Below the pieces are notes generated by a model. It was not told the DNA's origin. It did not search any database and saw only the letters and a program-made list of their open reading frames with translations. From Alteriqipengyuania_B sp035481675 (GTDB taxonomy: Bacteria; Pseudomonadota; Alphaproteobacteria; Sphingomonadales; Sphingomonadaceae), in contig NZ_JAYJJW010000001.1 in assembly GCF_035481675.1 (NCBI RefSeq), forward strand, positions 1,178,001-1,242,000: 64,000 nucleotides of DNA. Direction: 5' to 3'. Below, in pieces: positions 34,769-43,542 of this stretch. Made by a program: the position numbers and the translations under genes. Numbering within the stretch: the stretch's first letter is position 1; each line of letters opens with the position of its first letter.

Positions 34769-35750
34769 CCGGCCCCGGAACGAATGGCAGGTGGAGGAAG
34801 GGATCGGCGAGCATCGCGCGATCCTGTGCCGGGGCGGAGAGATCGTGGCGGCGCAGATCGACTGGCCGGGAAAACTCGCCGCCGGCCAGGTGGAGGACGC
34901 GGTCCTCGTCTCGCGCGCAAAGGGCAACAGCCGCGGCACCGCCCGCTTTGCAAGCGGTGAGGAAGCGCTGGTCGACCGCCTGCCCAAGGACGCGCGGGAA
35001 GGCGCCGCCATCCGGCTCGAAATCCATCGCCCTGCCTTTCGCGAGCACGGCCGCAGCAAGATGGCGCAGGCCCGCCCGAGATCCGCCGATCCCCGCCCTG
35101 CCCCGACGCTGGCCGAAGCCCTGCGCGCCGCCGGCCATGCCGTGCGCATCGTGCATCGCTTCACCGAAGGCGACTGGAACGCGCTTTGGCTCGACGCATG
35201 GCACGGCCGGACCGAATTTTCGGGCGGCGAACTCGCCTTTTTCCCGACGCCCGCGATGACGCTGGTCGATGTCGACGGCACGGTCGACCCGCGCAGCCTG
35301 GCGCTGGCGGCAGCAGAGGCGCTCGGCAGCGCCATCGCGCGCTTCGACCTTGCCGGCTCCATCGGGGTCGATTTTCCCACGCTCCAGGCCAAGGCCGACC
35401 GCAAGGCCGTGGACGAGCGGCTGGAAGGCGCCCTCGATGGCTGGCCGCACGAACGCACCGCAATGAACGGCTTCGGCTTCGTCCAGCTGGTCGCCCGGCT
35501 CGAGCGCGCCTCGCTCCTCCACCGCATCGCCGGCCGGCGCACGGCCGCTGCTGCCCGTGCGCTGCTGCGCCATGGCGAGGCGGTAGCGGAGCCGGGCGAA
35601 TTGCTCCTGACCTGTCATCCGGGCGTCGGCGCGGCCCTGCGGGACGACTGGCTGGAAGAACTTGCCCGCCGCAGCGGACGTAGGGTGCGGATAGAGACGC
35701 GCGGCGACCTTGCGCTCGAAGCCGGATTTGCGCAGGCGGTGCAGCCATGA
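34761..35750 (+). CDS. Ribonuclease E/G family protein, short form
   Basis: A 329-residue protein resembling only the catalytic part of RNase E/G. The region about 170-260, with TLVDVDGTVDPR and FDLAGSIGVDFPTL, matches the DNase I-like subdomain with acidic metal ligands; TAMNGFGFVQLVARL follows as in the family. It is much shorter than RNase E and has no obvious S1 domain nor the usual zinc-link CxxC. The start appears to be TTG 34761, overlapping maf by 8 bases. It is the third gene of the infA-maf-RNase-yacG block. Activity is plausible but not certain. Confidence 0.8.
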   Translation: MADRPRNEWQVEEGIGEHRAILCRGGEIVAAQIDWPGKLAAGQVEDAVLVSRAKGNSRGTARFASGEEALVDRLPKDAREGAAIRLEIHRPAFREHGRSKMAQARPRSADPRPAPTLAEALRAAGHAVRIVHRFTEGDWNALWLDAWHGRTEFSGGELAFFPTPAMTLVDVDGTVDPRSLALAAAEALGSAIARFDLAGSIGVDFPTLQAKADRKAVDERLEGALDGWPHERTAMNGFGFVQLVARLERASLLHRIAGRRTAAAARALLRHGEAVAEPGELLLTCHPGVGAALRDDWLEELARRSGRRVRIETRGDLALEAGFAQAVQP

Positions 35751-35929
35751 CGCCTGCCGCTCCGCCACGACCCAAGCCCTGCCCGATGTGCAAGAAGCTC
35801 CGCAGCGAGGAATTCAGCCCCTTCTGCTCGGCGCGCTGCCGCGACCTCGACCTCGCCAAGTGGTTCGGCGAAGGCTATTCGATGCCCGGCGAACCGGCCA
35901 ATCCGGACGACTTGGCGCGCGAGGATTAG
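35747..35929 (+). CDS. yacG: DNA gyrase inhibitor YacG (zinc-binding)
   Basis: A 60-residue zinc-ribbon protein: PCPMCKK and FCSARCRDLDLAKWF give the four Cys ligands and the family W. YacG binds GyrB and blocks DNA binding in E. coli. It overlaps the ribonuclease gene (ATGA) and closes the infA block. The tail is acidic (ANPDDLARED). Confidence 0.93.
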   Translation: MTPAAPPRPKPCPMCKKLRSEEFSPFCSARCRDLDLAKWFGEGYSMPGEPANPDDLARED

Positions 35930-36067
35930 GTCGCCCGGCGCCGCGATCGGGGCGCAGCGGGATTTACTCCGATTACCCCCCAAATAGCCCTTGCCATCGC
36001 CCCGCGCCTTCGCCATAGGCGGCGCTCACTCGCCCAGCCGCCCACCCGGGCCGCTGCCGGACGATAT

Positions 36068-36143
36068 GCCCAAGTAGCTCAGTTGGTAGAGCATACGACT
36101 GAAAATCGTAGTGTCGGTGGTTCGATCCCGCCCTTGGGCACCA
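36068..36143 (+). tRNA. tRNA-Phe (GAA)
   Basis: A 76-base cloverleaf can be drawn by hand. The acceptor stem is GCCCAAG/CTTGGGC, the D arm GCTC-AGTTGGTA-GAGC and the anticodon stem TACGA/TCGTA. The loop CTGAAAA has anticodon GAA at 36101-36103, the variable loop is GTGTC, and the T arm is GGTGG-TTCGATC-CCGCC. Discriminator A and an encoded CCA end it. It separates the infA block from the polysaccharide locus. Confidence 0.98.
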
Positions 36144-36302
36144 TTTCCAAGAACTTGAGCCAGGTTAATCCCTACCTTTTGCCAGAGCGTTCGAATGCGG
36201 CGAGTTGCAAAATGCGCGACGAGCGGTAGAGCCTGCCCTACTTATCGTGATGGCATGGCCGCTTGCTGCGCCTCATTCCCCACGAACCACTAGGAATTTT
36301 CC

Positions 36303-36974
36303 GTGCAGAAACTGCTCATCATCGATGTTGGCACTCACAAGGCAGAGGAGGTACGCCTTTTCGCTGGCGATCCGTCATGGACGATCCGAAACCGACTTCG
36401 AATGGTCCGTGCGAAACGCTTAGCAGAGATCGCCGAAACTGATCGCCTGTCGCGGCAGTTCCGGTCCATTTTTGACTGCCGATACATTCTTATCGAGCCC
36501 GTTATGCATCGCGAACTCATCGACTTCGCAGGGAAGGAGCCCTGTCTCCTTTTGAACGGCGTGACGAGCTGTGATGCCGATGGCCCTGTCGACTTGTTAA
36601 TGGCCGAAGACAGCCTCGGCAACTCGATCATCCCCACGAAACCCAATCTCACCGGCGAAAAGAAGACCACCTTCAATTTCAATTTTCCGCATCTTTACGA
36701 GTACCTTGTGGAAACATTCGCGGACCGCCAAATCGTGATCCGGATGAATGCGGAAGGCGTCGAAGGGCCGATCATCGACTATCTCGCGCATGCGAAGGTA
36801 AGGCCTGCTTTGTTGGCGGGTTCAATCGGCGACATTCGCAAATGTTTCGGTGAGGAAGCCTACGCTGCCGCGCAAGCGACAATGGAAAGGGCCGACATAC
36901 CCTTCGTCTACCTGACATCGCACCCGCGCTATTGGGCAGACGGACTGCGTAAGATTATGGACATTCTCCGCTAA
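36303..36974 (+). CDS. FkbM-like protein, divergent (possible methyltransferase)
   Basis: A 223-residue soluble protein starting at GTG 36303 with AGGA 10 bases before. The pattern suggests a distant FkbM-type SAM methyltransferase: LLIIDVGTHKAEE at the start, ILIEPVMHRELIDF, VTSCDADGPVDLLMAEDSLGN and IVIRMNAEGVEGPIIDYL, where FkbM proteins have a K-x-D-x-E-G-x-E motif. The glycine-rich SAM loop is weak, so activity is doubtful. It is the first gene of the polysaccharide locus, downstream of tRNA-Phe and convergent with a glycosyltransferase 5 bp away. GC is visibly lower than the core genes. Confidence 0.55.
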   Translation: MQKLLIIDVGTHKAEEVRLFAGDPSWTIRNRLRMVRAKRLAEIAETDRLSRQFRSIFDCRYILIEPVMHRELIDFAGKEPCLLLNGVTSCDADGPVDLLMAEDSLGNSIIPTKPNLTGEKKTTFNFNFPHLYEYLVETFADRQIVIRMNAEGVEGPIIDYLAHAKVRPALLAGSIGDIRKCFGEEAYAAAQATMERADIPFVYLTSHPRYWADGLRKIMDILR

Positions 36975-36979
36975 TTTGA

Positions 36980-38101
36980 TCAGCGGGACGATACCAGTTG
37001 TTCGAGAGCCAATTTGACCTCAGCATCTCCAGCTATTCTCGCAATGTGGGTTGTTGCATACAGTCGCGCCGTCTGCATGGCAGCAGAATCCCCCAAGAAT
37101 GGAGCGATTGCCGCTGCAATGTCCGCCGGTTTGGCCGCATCGAATTCGAAATCTTCCGAGGGCGGCAGATAATGTCTCGTCCCCGAACGCCGATCAACTA
37201 GCGGCAAGCAACCATGCCATGCCGCTTCCAAGGGCGAAACAGCAGCCGGCTCACTGGTCGAGGGCAAAACGAAAATGTCGTGTTGCGAATAGAGTTGAGC
37301 CATTTCCAACTGCCTGAGTCCGCTGCGAAATGCGACCCTGGCACTCAGGTCCGCGTCGTTCACTGCGGTTTCAATTTCGCGCCGTAACTCGCGATCAGCC
37401 TCGGTCACCTCTTCGCCACAGAATGTAAGTGAGAAATCGTACGTAGATGCAAAGGGTGCCAGCGCCTCGATAAGTCGCTTGTGTCCCTTTCGCGACCGGT
37501 ACTTAGCCACCATCAGGATACGCGGCGGACCCTCGGCGGTGATGATGCGCTGCTTGGCTGCCCTAACCATCGCAGCGGAATTTGTCGGTGCTCCAAACGG
37601 TAAGGTCCTGGCAAATCCCGGTCCTCGTTGCAGCGAATGCGGGTCAGGGATCCGCGCAGTTACGCAAGTGAAACCGGCCGCCCTTGACACCGTACGACGC
37701 AGCCGGGTGCTGCTGCGCGGCGGAGGTAGCGGGTCTTCTTGGTCATAGACCACGACGCGTCGACCCTGAATTTTTGCGATAAGTGCGGCAGTGCGACAGA
37801 ACCAGCGAGACAGGCCGCGTACGACGACCACATCCGGATCGATCCGTGCCATTGTCGCCGCATATTCTCGAAGCGGAGGAGCCGAATAGAAATCCGGGTC
37901 AGCCCGATGCTTGAGCCGTCTGCCAAAGCTTGTCGACCAGCGAGATGGCTCAACAAGTTCCGGTTCTAGCAGGCTGTAATCTTCCGACCCGCCCTTGCGC
38001 TGTACATGAAGGAAGGCCTCTCGCCCTTGGTCTCGAAGAAGGCGAACCCAAGGTATCATGTTTGTGTGATACCTAGGCATGCAGAACAAAACTCTGCTCA
38101 C
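36980..38101 (-). CDS. Glycosyltransferase family 4-like protein
   Basis: A 373-residue GT-B enzyme. The C-terminal half has ILMVAKYRSRKGHKRLIEAL and QHDIFVLPSTSEPAAVSPLEAAWHG, matching the donor-binding E-x7-E motif of GT4. The N-terminal half contains DPDVVVVRGLSRW and GRRVVVYDQEDPLPPP. The start GTG 38101 overlaps the flippase stop by four bases (GTGA), which decides it over an upstream ATG at 38191. It forms an operon with the flippase. Donor and acceptor are unknown. Confidence 0.83.
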   Translation of the reverse strand: MSRVLFCMPRYHTNMIPWVRLLRDQGREAFLHVQRKGGSEDYSLLEPELVEPSRWSTSFGRRLKHRADPDFYSAPPLREYAATMARIDPDVVVVRGLSRWFCRTAALIAKIQGRRVVVYDQEDPLPPPRSSTRLRRTVSRAAGFTCVTARIPDPHSLQRGPGFARTLPFGAPTNSAAMVRAAKQRIITAEGPPRILMVAKYRSRKGHKRLIEALAPFASTYDFSLTFCGEEVTEADRELRREIETAVNDADLSARVAFRSGLRQLEMAQLYSQHDIFVLPSTSEPAAVSPLEAAWHGCLPLVDRRSGTRHYLPPSEDFEFDAAKPADIAAAIAPFLGDSAAMQTARLYATTHIARIAGDAEVKLALEQLVSSR

Positions 38102-39411
38102 GTCCCGGCGCCGTTGCGAATGATACCCTTGGGACCAAGAACCAACCAGTATTGGGCAGCATAGGCGAAGATGAGCGGTACTGTGTAGCACAGGGCAAAG
38201 AGCAGAGGCGTCATCTCGGCTTCAACAATCACCAAAGCCGCAAAGAATGAGGCCAGCACCCCCGCGTGTATGGCAGAGAGCAGGTTGGTACGCCCGCGGA
38301 CCTGAAACACCGGGATGAACATGACTGTCGCAAGATAAAGCCCTTCGGCCAATAGCAACGCGCCCAGAACAGGCGCAGCATCCGCGAAGTCCGGACCGAG
38401 AACGAGTTCCACGATTAGATCGGCGAACAGCGCGAAGGTCGCAGCGCCGACCAGAAGAAATCCCAGCAAGGCCAGCGATGCCCCCCGAAGTTTCCGCACG
38501 GCGCCGGTGGAGGTTTCCGGACGCGCGAATGCCTTGACCGTATCGCTAAACAGCAGTTGTTTGAGGGTCTCGGTGACGCGACTCAGAATGGTTGTGCAGC
38601 GAAAGGCCGCGCCTACCAAGCCAGCGCCCGCCGCTCCCAGAAAACCACCCGCAGCCATGATCGCCAGATTCTTCCGACTGTTCGTAATAGTACTTAAGAG
38701 GCTAACAGCCAAACTCATTCTCGCTACCCGGCCGAAGGTAAGAGGAGGCGGATCAGCAGCCGGGGCAACCTTGCGAAAACGCAGATAGAAACGGGCCATC
38801 AATTGCAATTTCGCAAGCACCGCGACAACCGTGAAAGCATAGACATAATGCTCCAGCGGCGATTCGTATGCCCACAAAAGGAACGAGGTGGCGAGCAACA
38901 GGACGGCATTGAATATCAAATTTGCCGCCAAGACATCGAAACCGTCACGAAAGCGGAAAAACCCACGGGGCGTTCCGGTCACACCAAGGAGCAAACTGAG
39001 GGAGTAGACCATAGCCAGCACTTTATACCGTTCATCGAGGCCAGTCGCGGCCCCGAACAACTGCAAGCCGACGACGGCGAGAAGAAAGGCGGCCACAGCA
39101 GCCAAGAGGTCGAGCGCCAGGGTTTTCCGGCAGATTGCGCGCATGTCCGCTCCGTCCTCGGCAGCGAGCCGGCAGACGCTTTGCCACGTTTCCATCGTGC
39201 AGATCGTGGCGCACAGCGCGACGTACGCCTGGATTGCGACGAGAACACCGAAATCGGCTGCCCCCAGCCCGCGCGTATTCAAGGCAAGCGCGATCAGCGA
39301 TGCGAAGGCTGCAATAACGCTCGCGCCGCCTAACGTGCCCGCGTTCGACAAGCGTCGCCGCTGCGAAACCAGAAGGTTGCGGATGCGAAGAATTGTTGCG
39401 GGTAAAACCAT
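38098..39411 (-). CDS. Wzx-like polysaccharide flippase (oligosaccharide translocase)
   Basis: A 437-residue polytopic inner membrane protein with about 12 hydrophobic segments and the MOP/Wzx layout: a basic N-terminus, then GGASVIAAFASLIALALNTR and LGAADFGVLVAIQAYVALCA, as in Wzx/RfbX proteins. Basic loops alternate with long membrane spans. It would flip undecaprenyl-linked repeat units across the membrane. Transcribed with the GT4 gene at 36980 and divergent from the EpsG-like polymerase gene. Confidence 0.85.
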   Translation of the reverse strand: MVLPATILRIRNLLVSQRRRLSNAGTLGGASVIAAFASLIALALNTRGLGAADFGVLVAIQAYVALCATICTMETWQSVCRLAAEDGADMRAICRKTLALDLLAAVAAFLLAVVGLQLFGAATGLDERYKVLAMVYSLSLLLGVTGTPRGFFRFRDGFDVLAANLIFNAVLLLATSFLLWAYESPLEHYVYAFTVVAVLAKLQLMARFYLRFRKVAPAADPPPLTFGRVARMSLAVSLLSTITNSRKNLAIMAAGGFLGAAGAGLVGAAFRCTTILSRVTETLKQLLFSDTVKAFARPETSTGAVRKLRGASLALLGFLLVGAATFALFADLIVELVLGPDFADAAPVLGALLLAEGLYLATVMFIPVFQVRGRTNLLSAIHAGVLASFFAALVIVEAEMTPLLFALCYTVPLIFAYAAQYWLVLGPKGIIRNGAGT

Positions 39412-39534
39412 CGGATCAGGTCTGAAAAGTGTTGAAACGGATCATGTCGTCGGGGCACACACGGCCTTAGGGAATGCGCGGAAATTCGCAAACCATTCCC
39501 ATCGAATCCGACATCCGGAACGCGTAGAAGGTTG

Positions 39535-40620
39535 ATGACTGCCGAGCCGGGCCGTAAGGATGCCCGCATCGCTTTGCATCAGCCCGGACAGTCAGCTTTC
39601 CTCATGTACGCCATGCCCTCGACTTCTGAGCAGCCGCGATATGTCCCGACTGCTCGGCTCGCCGATGAAGCGCGGATGGCCCGGATAGCAGCAATAGCGA
39701 TCGCGGCGCTCTTCGCCTTTCTGTATGTTCGGGGAATTTATTCTTTCCGCCCGCTTATCGAGTGGGAGGACCTTTATCGATACGTGGAGCGGTTTTCGCT
39801 CGATCCGTATTACGGAATGACTGTTCCACAAGAATTTCTGGATTACGCGACAACGGAATACGGATGGCAATTGATAGTGCGTGGCGCGTTCGATGCGGGC
39901 TTGGACTTCGAGGCAGTTTTTGCGCTGATCAGCATGATAGCCGTCGGGCTTTGCGCGCATGCCATTCTTCGCGTCACGAACCGCCCGGCGGTCCTCCTCT
40001 TGCTCCTCAACCCTGCACTGATCGACTTTTTCATATCACAGGTCCGCTCGGCATTGGCGGTGGCAATTGTCCTCAACTTCGCGCGTAAAAGCTTGCCTGT
40101 CGGCATCGCGGCTATCCTGCTTTCATCGGCCATCCATACCTCGATGATGTTGTTTATGATCCCCCTGTTCCTGAATGCGATGCGACTTCGCTCTTCGGCG
40201 GACAATCCGCGGAACACACCACCGGCCTGGTTCTGGCTGCTGGTGGCCGTAGCAATCGGCACGCTGCTAGCTTCATTCCAGACCCTTATCCTGGGCGCAA
40301 TCGGTGACCGCCGCGCGTCTTACGCCGATACGGATCTCAGTGCGGGGCCATTACTCACACTCGCCTGGACGATGATCGGGATCGTCGGGGCTGTATTAAC
40401 GCGACATCGCTCGACCTGGCCTGGAATGGCCGCATTTTTCATGCTCGCAATGTTCACCGTGTCGAGCATGTTCGGCCTATATTCTCACCGCTATGCAGCG
40501 TTTTTTATGCCATTGATGGCCATGTCCATCGGGGGGACTTTAACTCCAACCGCAAACCGCATGGCATTCTTCGGCGTCTATGCAGCCTTCAGTCTGGTTT
40601 ATTTCAGCTTCTGGCTTTGA
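39535..40620 (+). CDS. EpsG-family polysaccharide polymerase (Wzy-like)
   Basis: A 361-residue membrane protein with about 9-10 hydrophobic segments and the EpsG signature around FRPLIEWEDLYRYVERFS and YGWQLIVRGAFDAGLDFEAV. SQVRSALAVAIVLNFA and SSAIHTSMMLFMIP are also typical, with the Arg and His used in Wzy catalysis models. Several in-frame starts exist (39532 TTG, 39535 ATG, 39604 ATG); hydrophobic core positions do not depend on the choice. It overlaps or abuts the acyltransferase gene downstream. It probably polymerises repeat units in the periplasm. Confidence 0.8.
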   Translation: MTAEPGRKDARIALHQPGQSAFLMYAMPSTSEQPRYVPTARLADEARMARIAAIAIAALFAFLYVRGIYSFRPLIEWEDLYRYVERFSLDPYYGMTVPQEFLDYATTEYGWQLIVRGAFDAGLDFEAVFALISMIAVGLCAHAILRVTNRPAVLLLLLNPALIDFFISQVRSALAVAIVLNFARKSLPVGIAAILLSSAIHTSMMLFMIPLFLNAMRLRSSADNPRNTPPAWFWLLVAVAIGTLLASFQTLILGAIGDRRASYADTDLSAGPLLTLAWTMIGIVGAVLTRHRSTWPGMAAFFMLAMFTVSSMFGLYSHRYAAFFMPLMAMSIGGTLTPTANRMAFFGVYAAFSLVYFSFWL

Positions 40621-40630
40621 AGGGCCTGTT

Positions 40631-41179
40631 TTGCGATCTTTTGCTCATATCCTTCGCTCGGTCTGGCACCGGTTTCGCCCGAGGCTTATCGGACGAGTGG
40701 CACACGCGCGCAAACTCGGGGTGACTATCGGCAAGGGTTGCCGGATCTATATTACGCAGTGGGGCACCGAGCCGTTTCTCGTTTCGATTGGTGACAAGGT
40801 CACCGTGACCGACGGGGTGCGCTTCATAACCCACGATGGCACCACGTGGCTTTTTCACGACGCAGATGATTACCGTTATCAAAAATACGGGGCCATCTCG
40901 GTCGGCAACGAGGTATTCATCGGAACTGGCACGATAATCCTCCCGGGCGTGACGATCGGCGACCAATGCGTGATCGGCGCGGGCTCGGTCGTAACGCGCG
41001 ATGTAGAATCCGGAATGGTTTACGCGGGCAATCCAGCGAAACAAGTTTCGACTTTCCAGGCTTTATCTGAAAAGATCGCCGCTACCTGCGTGTCGGACGG
41101 CGAGGTCGAAAATGCCGCAAATTATCGTGACAAGGTAATCTCGATGATGCGATCCGCCGAGCAGATGGGATCGGAATGA
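40631..41179 (+). CDS. Hexapeptide-repeat acyltransferase (LbH family)
   Basis: A left-handed beta-helix O-acetyltransferase, 182 residues from TTG 40631, which has GAAGGG just upstream; ATG 40580 would add 17 residues and overlap the polymerase gene by 41 bases. The repeats ISVGNEVFIGTGTIILPGVT and IGDQCVIGAGSVVTRDVESG show the hexapeptide pattern, and GMVYAGNPAKQV is the usual end. The FITHDGTTWLF motif has the catalytic His. It probably acetylates a sugar of the polymer. It overlaps the next glycosyltransferase by four bases. Confidence 0.82.
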   Translation: MRSFAHILRSVWHRFRPRLIGRVAHARKLGVTIGKGCRIYITQWGTEPFLVSIGDKVTVTDGVRFITHDGTTWLFHDADDYRYQKYGAISVGNEVFIGTGTIILPGVTIGDQCVIGAGSVVTRDVESGMVYAGNPAKQVSTFQALSEKIAATCVSDGEVENAANYRDKVISMMRSAEQMGSE

Positions 41180-42285
41180 AGATCCTCGTCATAATGCCAA
41201 ACTCTCTCGTCGGCGGCGCGGAGTCCATTGCCTTCAATCTCGCTTCCACTTTTCTGGACGCGGGGCACGAGGTCGTCACGCTGATTGTGAGCCGCGGTGA
41301 AGGTACGTTCTGGACGAAGCTGTCTAATCGCCAGCGTTTTTCGCTTATTGCGTCTGATGCAGCGGACGAAAAAACTGGCTTTCTTGATTTGCGTCGCACC
41401 ATCCCCGCTGCTTCCCGCCACGGGCCATTCGATCTCGTCTATACCAGCCACGTTCACATGAATGCGCTAGCTTCGCTGGCAATCAGGGCCGGCCTGATCA
41501 AGGCCCATTTTCTCGTCAGCAGGGAATCGACGCGCATCTTCGATCGTTTCCGGGGCCTCAGGCTCGCGACCTACAAGTTGCTTTATCGCTGCTACGGCCG
41601 TCAGGATCTGCTGATTTGTCAGACGGAAGAAATGCGCGCATCCTTGCTGGAAAATGTGACACTCCCCCCCGGTGTGCCGATCGTGGTCATGCCCAACCCG
41701 GTCAACCATAGTCGGATCGAGCGCGCGCTCGAAACCCAAACAGGCAAAGCCATTTTACCTACGGGTCGATTCGAGATTGTATTTGCTGGTCGGCTCATCC
41801 CGCTGAAAAGGGTAGGGACAATCATCGAAGCACTCGCGATCATCCGCCATCGCGACTGGCACTTCACCATCCTCGGAGACGGTGAAATGCGAAGCGCGCT
41901 GGAAAGACAGGTCGCCTCGCTGGGTCTGACCGACAAGGTGACCTTTGCGGGTCAGGTCGCCAACCCCTACGCTTACTTCCAGCATGCGGATCTGGGCCTG
42001 ATGACGTCGGAAATCGAAGGCTTTCCGAATGTCGTGCTGGAAATGATGGCCAGCGGAACGCGCCATGTCATCGCAACGCCCTGCACAAAAGCCATCCGGA
42101 ACCTCGACGGGATCGAAATCCTGGAAGATCCGGCGGCGGAAAACCTGTCCGCTACGATTGATCGCGCTATCGAACACAAGCCCGACACATCAGCACGCTA
42201 TCGGAAATTTATCGACCAGCATCACTCGTCGGAAGATTTCGTGCGAGGCATTCTCAAACAGCTCGACGAGGGCCTCACTCTCTGA
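41176..42285 (+). CDS. Glycosyltransferase family 4
   Basis: A 369-residue GT-B retaining glycosyltransferase. The N-terminus ILVIMPNSLVGGAESIAFNL holds the acceptor-side GGAE motif; FAGRLIPLKRVGTIIEAL and TSEIEGFPNVVLEMMASGT give the donor-binding E-x7-E motif. ATG 41176 overlaps the acyltransferase stop. It is the last gene of the EpsG-acyltransferase-GT unit and is convergent with the TPR-like gene 20 bp away. The sugar transferred is unknown. Confidence 0.9.
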   Translation: MKILVIMPNSLVGGAESIAFNLASTFLDAGHEVVTLIVSRGEGTFWTKLSNRQRFSLIASDAADEKTGFLDLRRTIPAASRHGPFDLVYTSHVHMNALASLAIRAGLIKAHFLVSRESTRIFDRFRGLRLATYKLLYRCYGRQDLLICQTEEMRASLLENVTLPPGVPIVVMPNPVNHSRIERALETQTGKAILPTGRFEIVFAGRLIPLKRVGTIIEALAIIRHRDWHFTILGDGEMRSALERQVASLGLTDKVTFAGQVANPYAYFQHADLGLMTSEIEGFPNVVLEMMASGTRHVIATPCTKAIRNLDGIEILEDPAAENLSATIDRAIEHKPDTSARYRKFIDQHHSSEDFVRGILKQLDEGLTL

Positions 42286-42305
42286 GCTGCACGACGAAGT
42301 TCGCT

Positions 42306-43532
42306 CTAGCGCGGGGGACCGGCCAGAATCGAGACGGTATCGAGCACCACCGAATTGTCGCGTCGGTCGTCTTGCGGGCGAACCACCAGTTCCAGCCAGT
42401 TGAAACGGCAATCCGCTTTCGGGCGAACAAGTGGAATACTCGCCGTCGCGCTTCGCAGCTCGAGCGTCACCGAACTGTCGCCACCTTCAGCGCAGGATAT
42501 TCGCGCGTATAGCGTCTGCCCATCACGGTTGTCCCAATCCTTGGCCCGAATGTTCAGCGTTGCAGCCGAATCAGGCAGGCCAACTAGCTGCCGCGCTGCG
42601 ACCCCGCTTCCTCCCCCGAATGTCTGGATGCGCAAGGTGCCATCAGCGGGAAGTATGTCGGTCGACAGAGAATTCCCGAACTTGAGCTCCCAATCGAACG
42701 GCGGATCGCGAGGCGCGTGGTCGAAACCCGCATTATTAACCATTTCCCGCCGATCGAGATCGACGGAAAAGAGTTCTGTGTAAAGTGCGAGGGCCGTGTT
42801 GAACTCGCCTGCATCGGTGATCGCTGCCAGAAGCCTTCGGTCCAAAATCGGCTTGCCAACGTATCCGTCTTGGCTTCGCGCGATGCGTATCCGTGCAAGA
42901 TTGGTCAGGGAGGGCGTCGGCGCTCCTGCTGAAGCCTCCCAGAAATCTTCCTCCCACGGCGGAGCATCTGCCAATAGATCCGCCACAAGCGTCACGGCTT
43001 GCTCGTAACCAAGCAACCCCATGAGCTGCGGCAGCATCGTTTCACGGATCTGCACGCTTCCCCGCATCGCATTGTCGATCGTCGAAAGCATGGCCTCGAC
43101 ATCTTCCTGCTCTGCGTATGCCAGTGAGAGAAGCAGGCCTGTTTTGGCGTCCCTACGGGAAACCCGCTCCGAAAGTTTCAGAAGGCGGAAGCTTTCCTCG
43201 TCCCGATTCTCGAGCTTCGCTACCACCGCCAAGGCACGCAGACCGTCTGGATTGAGGGGCTCAAGAAGGATGCCACGCCGCGTTTCAATTGCGATCGCCT
43301 TCCGCATTTCTTCGGATACAGTCTCGTCGGTCGGCTGTCCGATCGCCTCGCCGAGAGCGGGCGTCAGAATTGCGGCAGCACGCATGCCAACCGCCAATCC
43401 GCTATCGGACGGCGCATCGAGAGGAATGGTCTGACGGCGTTCGTTCAGCAAATCAAAGGTTGCGGGAATGGAAAAAATGCCCGCGCCCAACGCGGCAATC
43501 GTCACAAGCGCTTTCGTCAGTGTTGCCAGCAC
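42306..43532 (-). CDS. Exopolysaccharide-locus protein with helical-repeat and C-terminal beta domain
   Basis: A 408-residue protein not recognised as a named family. From GTG 43532 an N-terminal hydrophobic segment (LVTIAALGAGIFSIPATFDLL) anchors or exports it. Residues about 60-250 are helical with TPR-like turns, including GILLEPLNPDGLRALAVVAK and the segment around ESFRLLKLSERVSRRDAKTG. The C-terminal ~140 residues look beta-rich, with two Cys (ARISCAEGG; KADCRFNWLEL) like a carbohydrate-binding jelly roll. It follows wzc with 10 bp between stop and start, so it is part of the wza-wzc operon. A periplasmic role in polymer length control or export is inference. Confidence 0.6.
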   Translation of the reverse strand: MLATLTKALVTIAALGAGIFSIPATFDLLNERRQTIPLDAPSDSGLAVGMRAAAILTPALGEAIGQPTDETVSEEMRKAIAIETRRGILLEPLNPDGLRALAVVAKLENRDEESFRLLKLSERVSRRDAKTGLLLSLAYAEQEDVEAMLSTIDNAMRGSVQIRETMLPQLMGLLGYEQAVTLVADLLADAPPWEEDFWEASAGAPTPSLTNLARIRIARSQDGYVGKPILDRRLLAAITDAGEFNTALALYTELFSVDLDRREMVNNAGFDHAPRDPPFDWELKFGNSLSTDILPADGTLRIQTFGGGSGVAARQLVGLPDSAATLNIRAKDWDNRDGQTLYARISCAEGGDSSVTLELRSATASIPLVRPKADCRFNWLELVVRPQDDRRDNSVVLDTVSILAGPPR

Positions 43533-43542
43533 GATATTGTTC

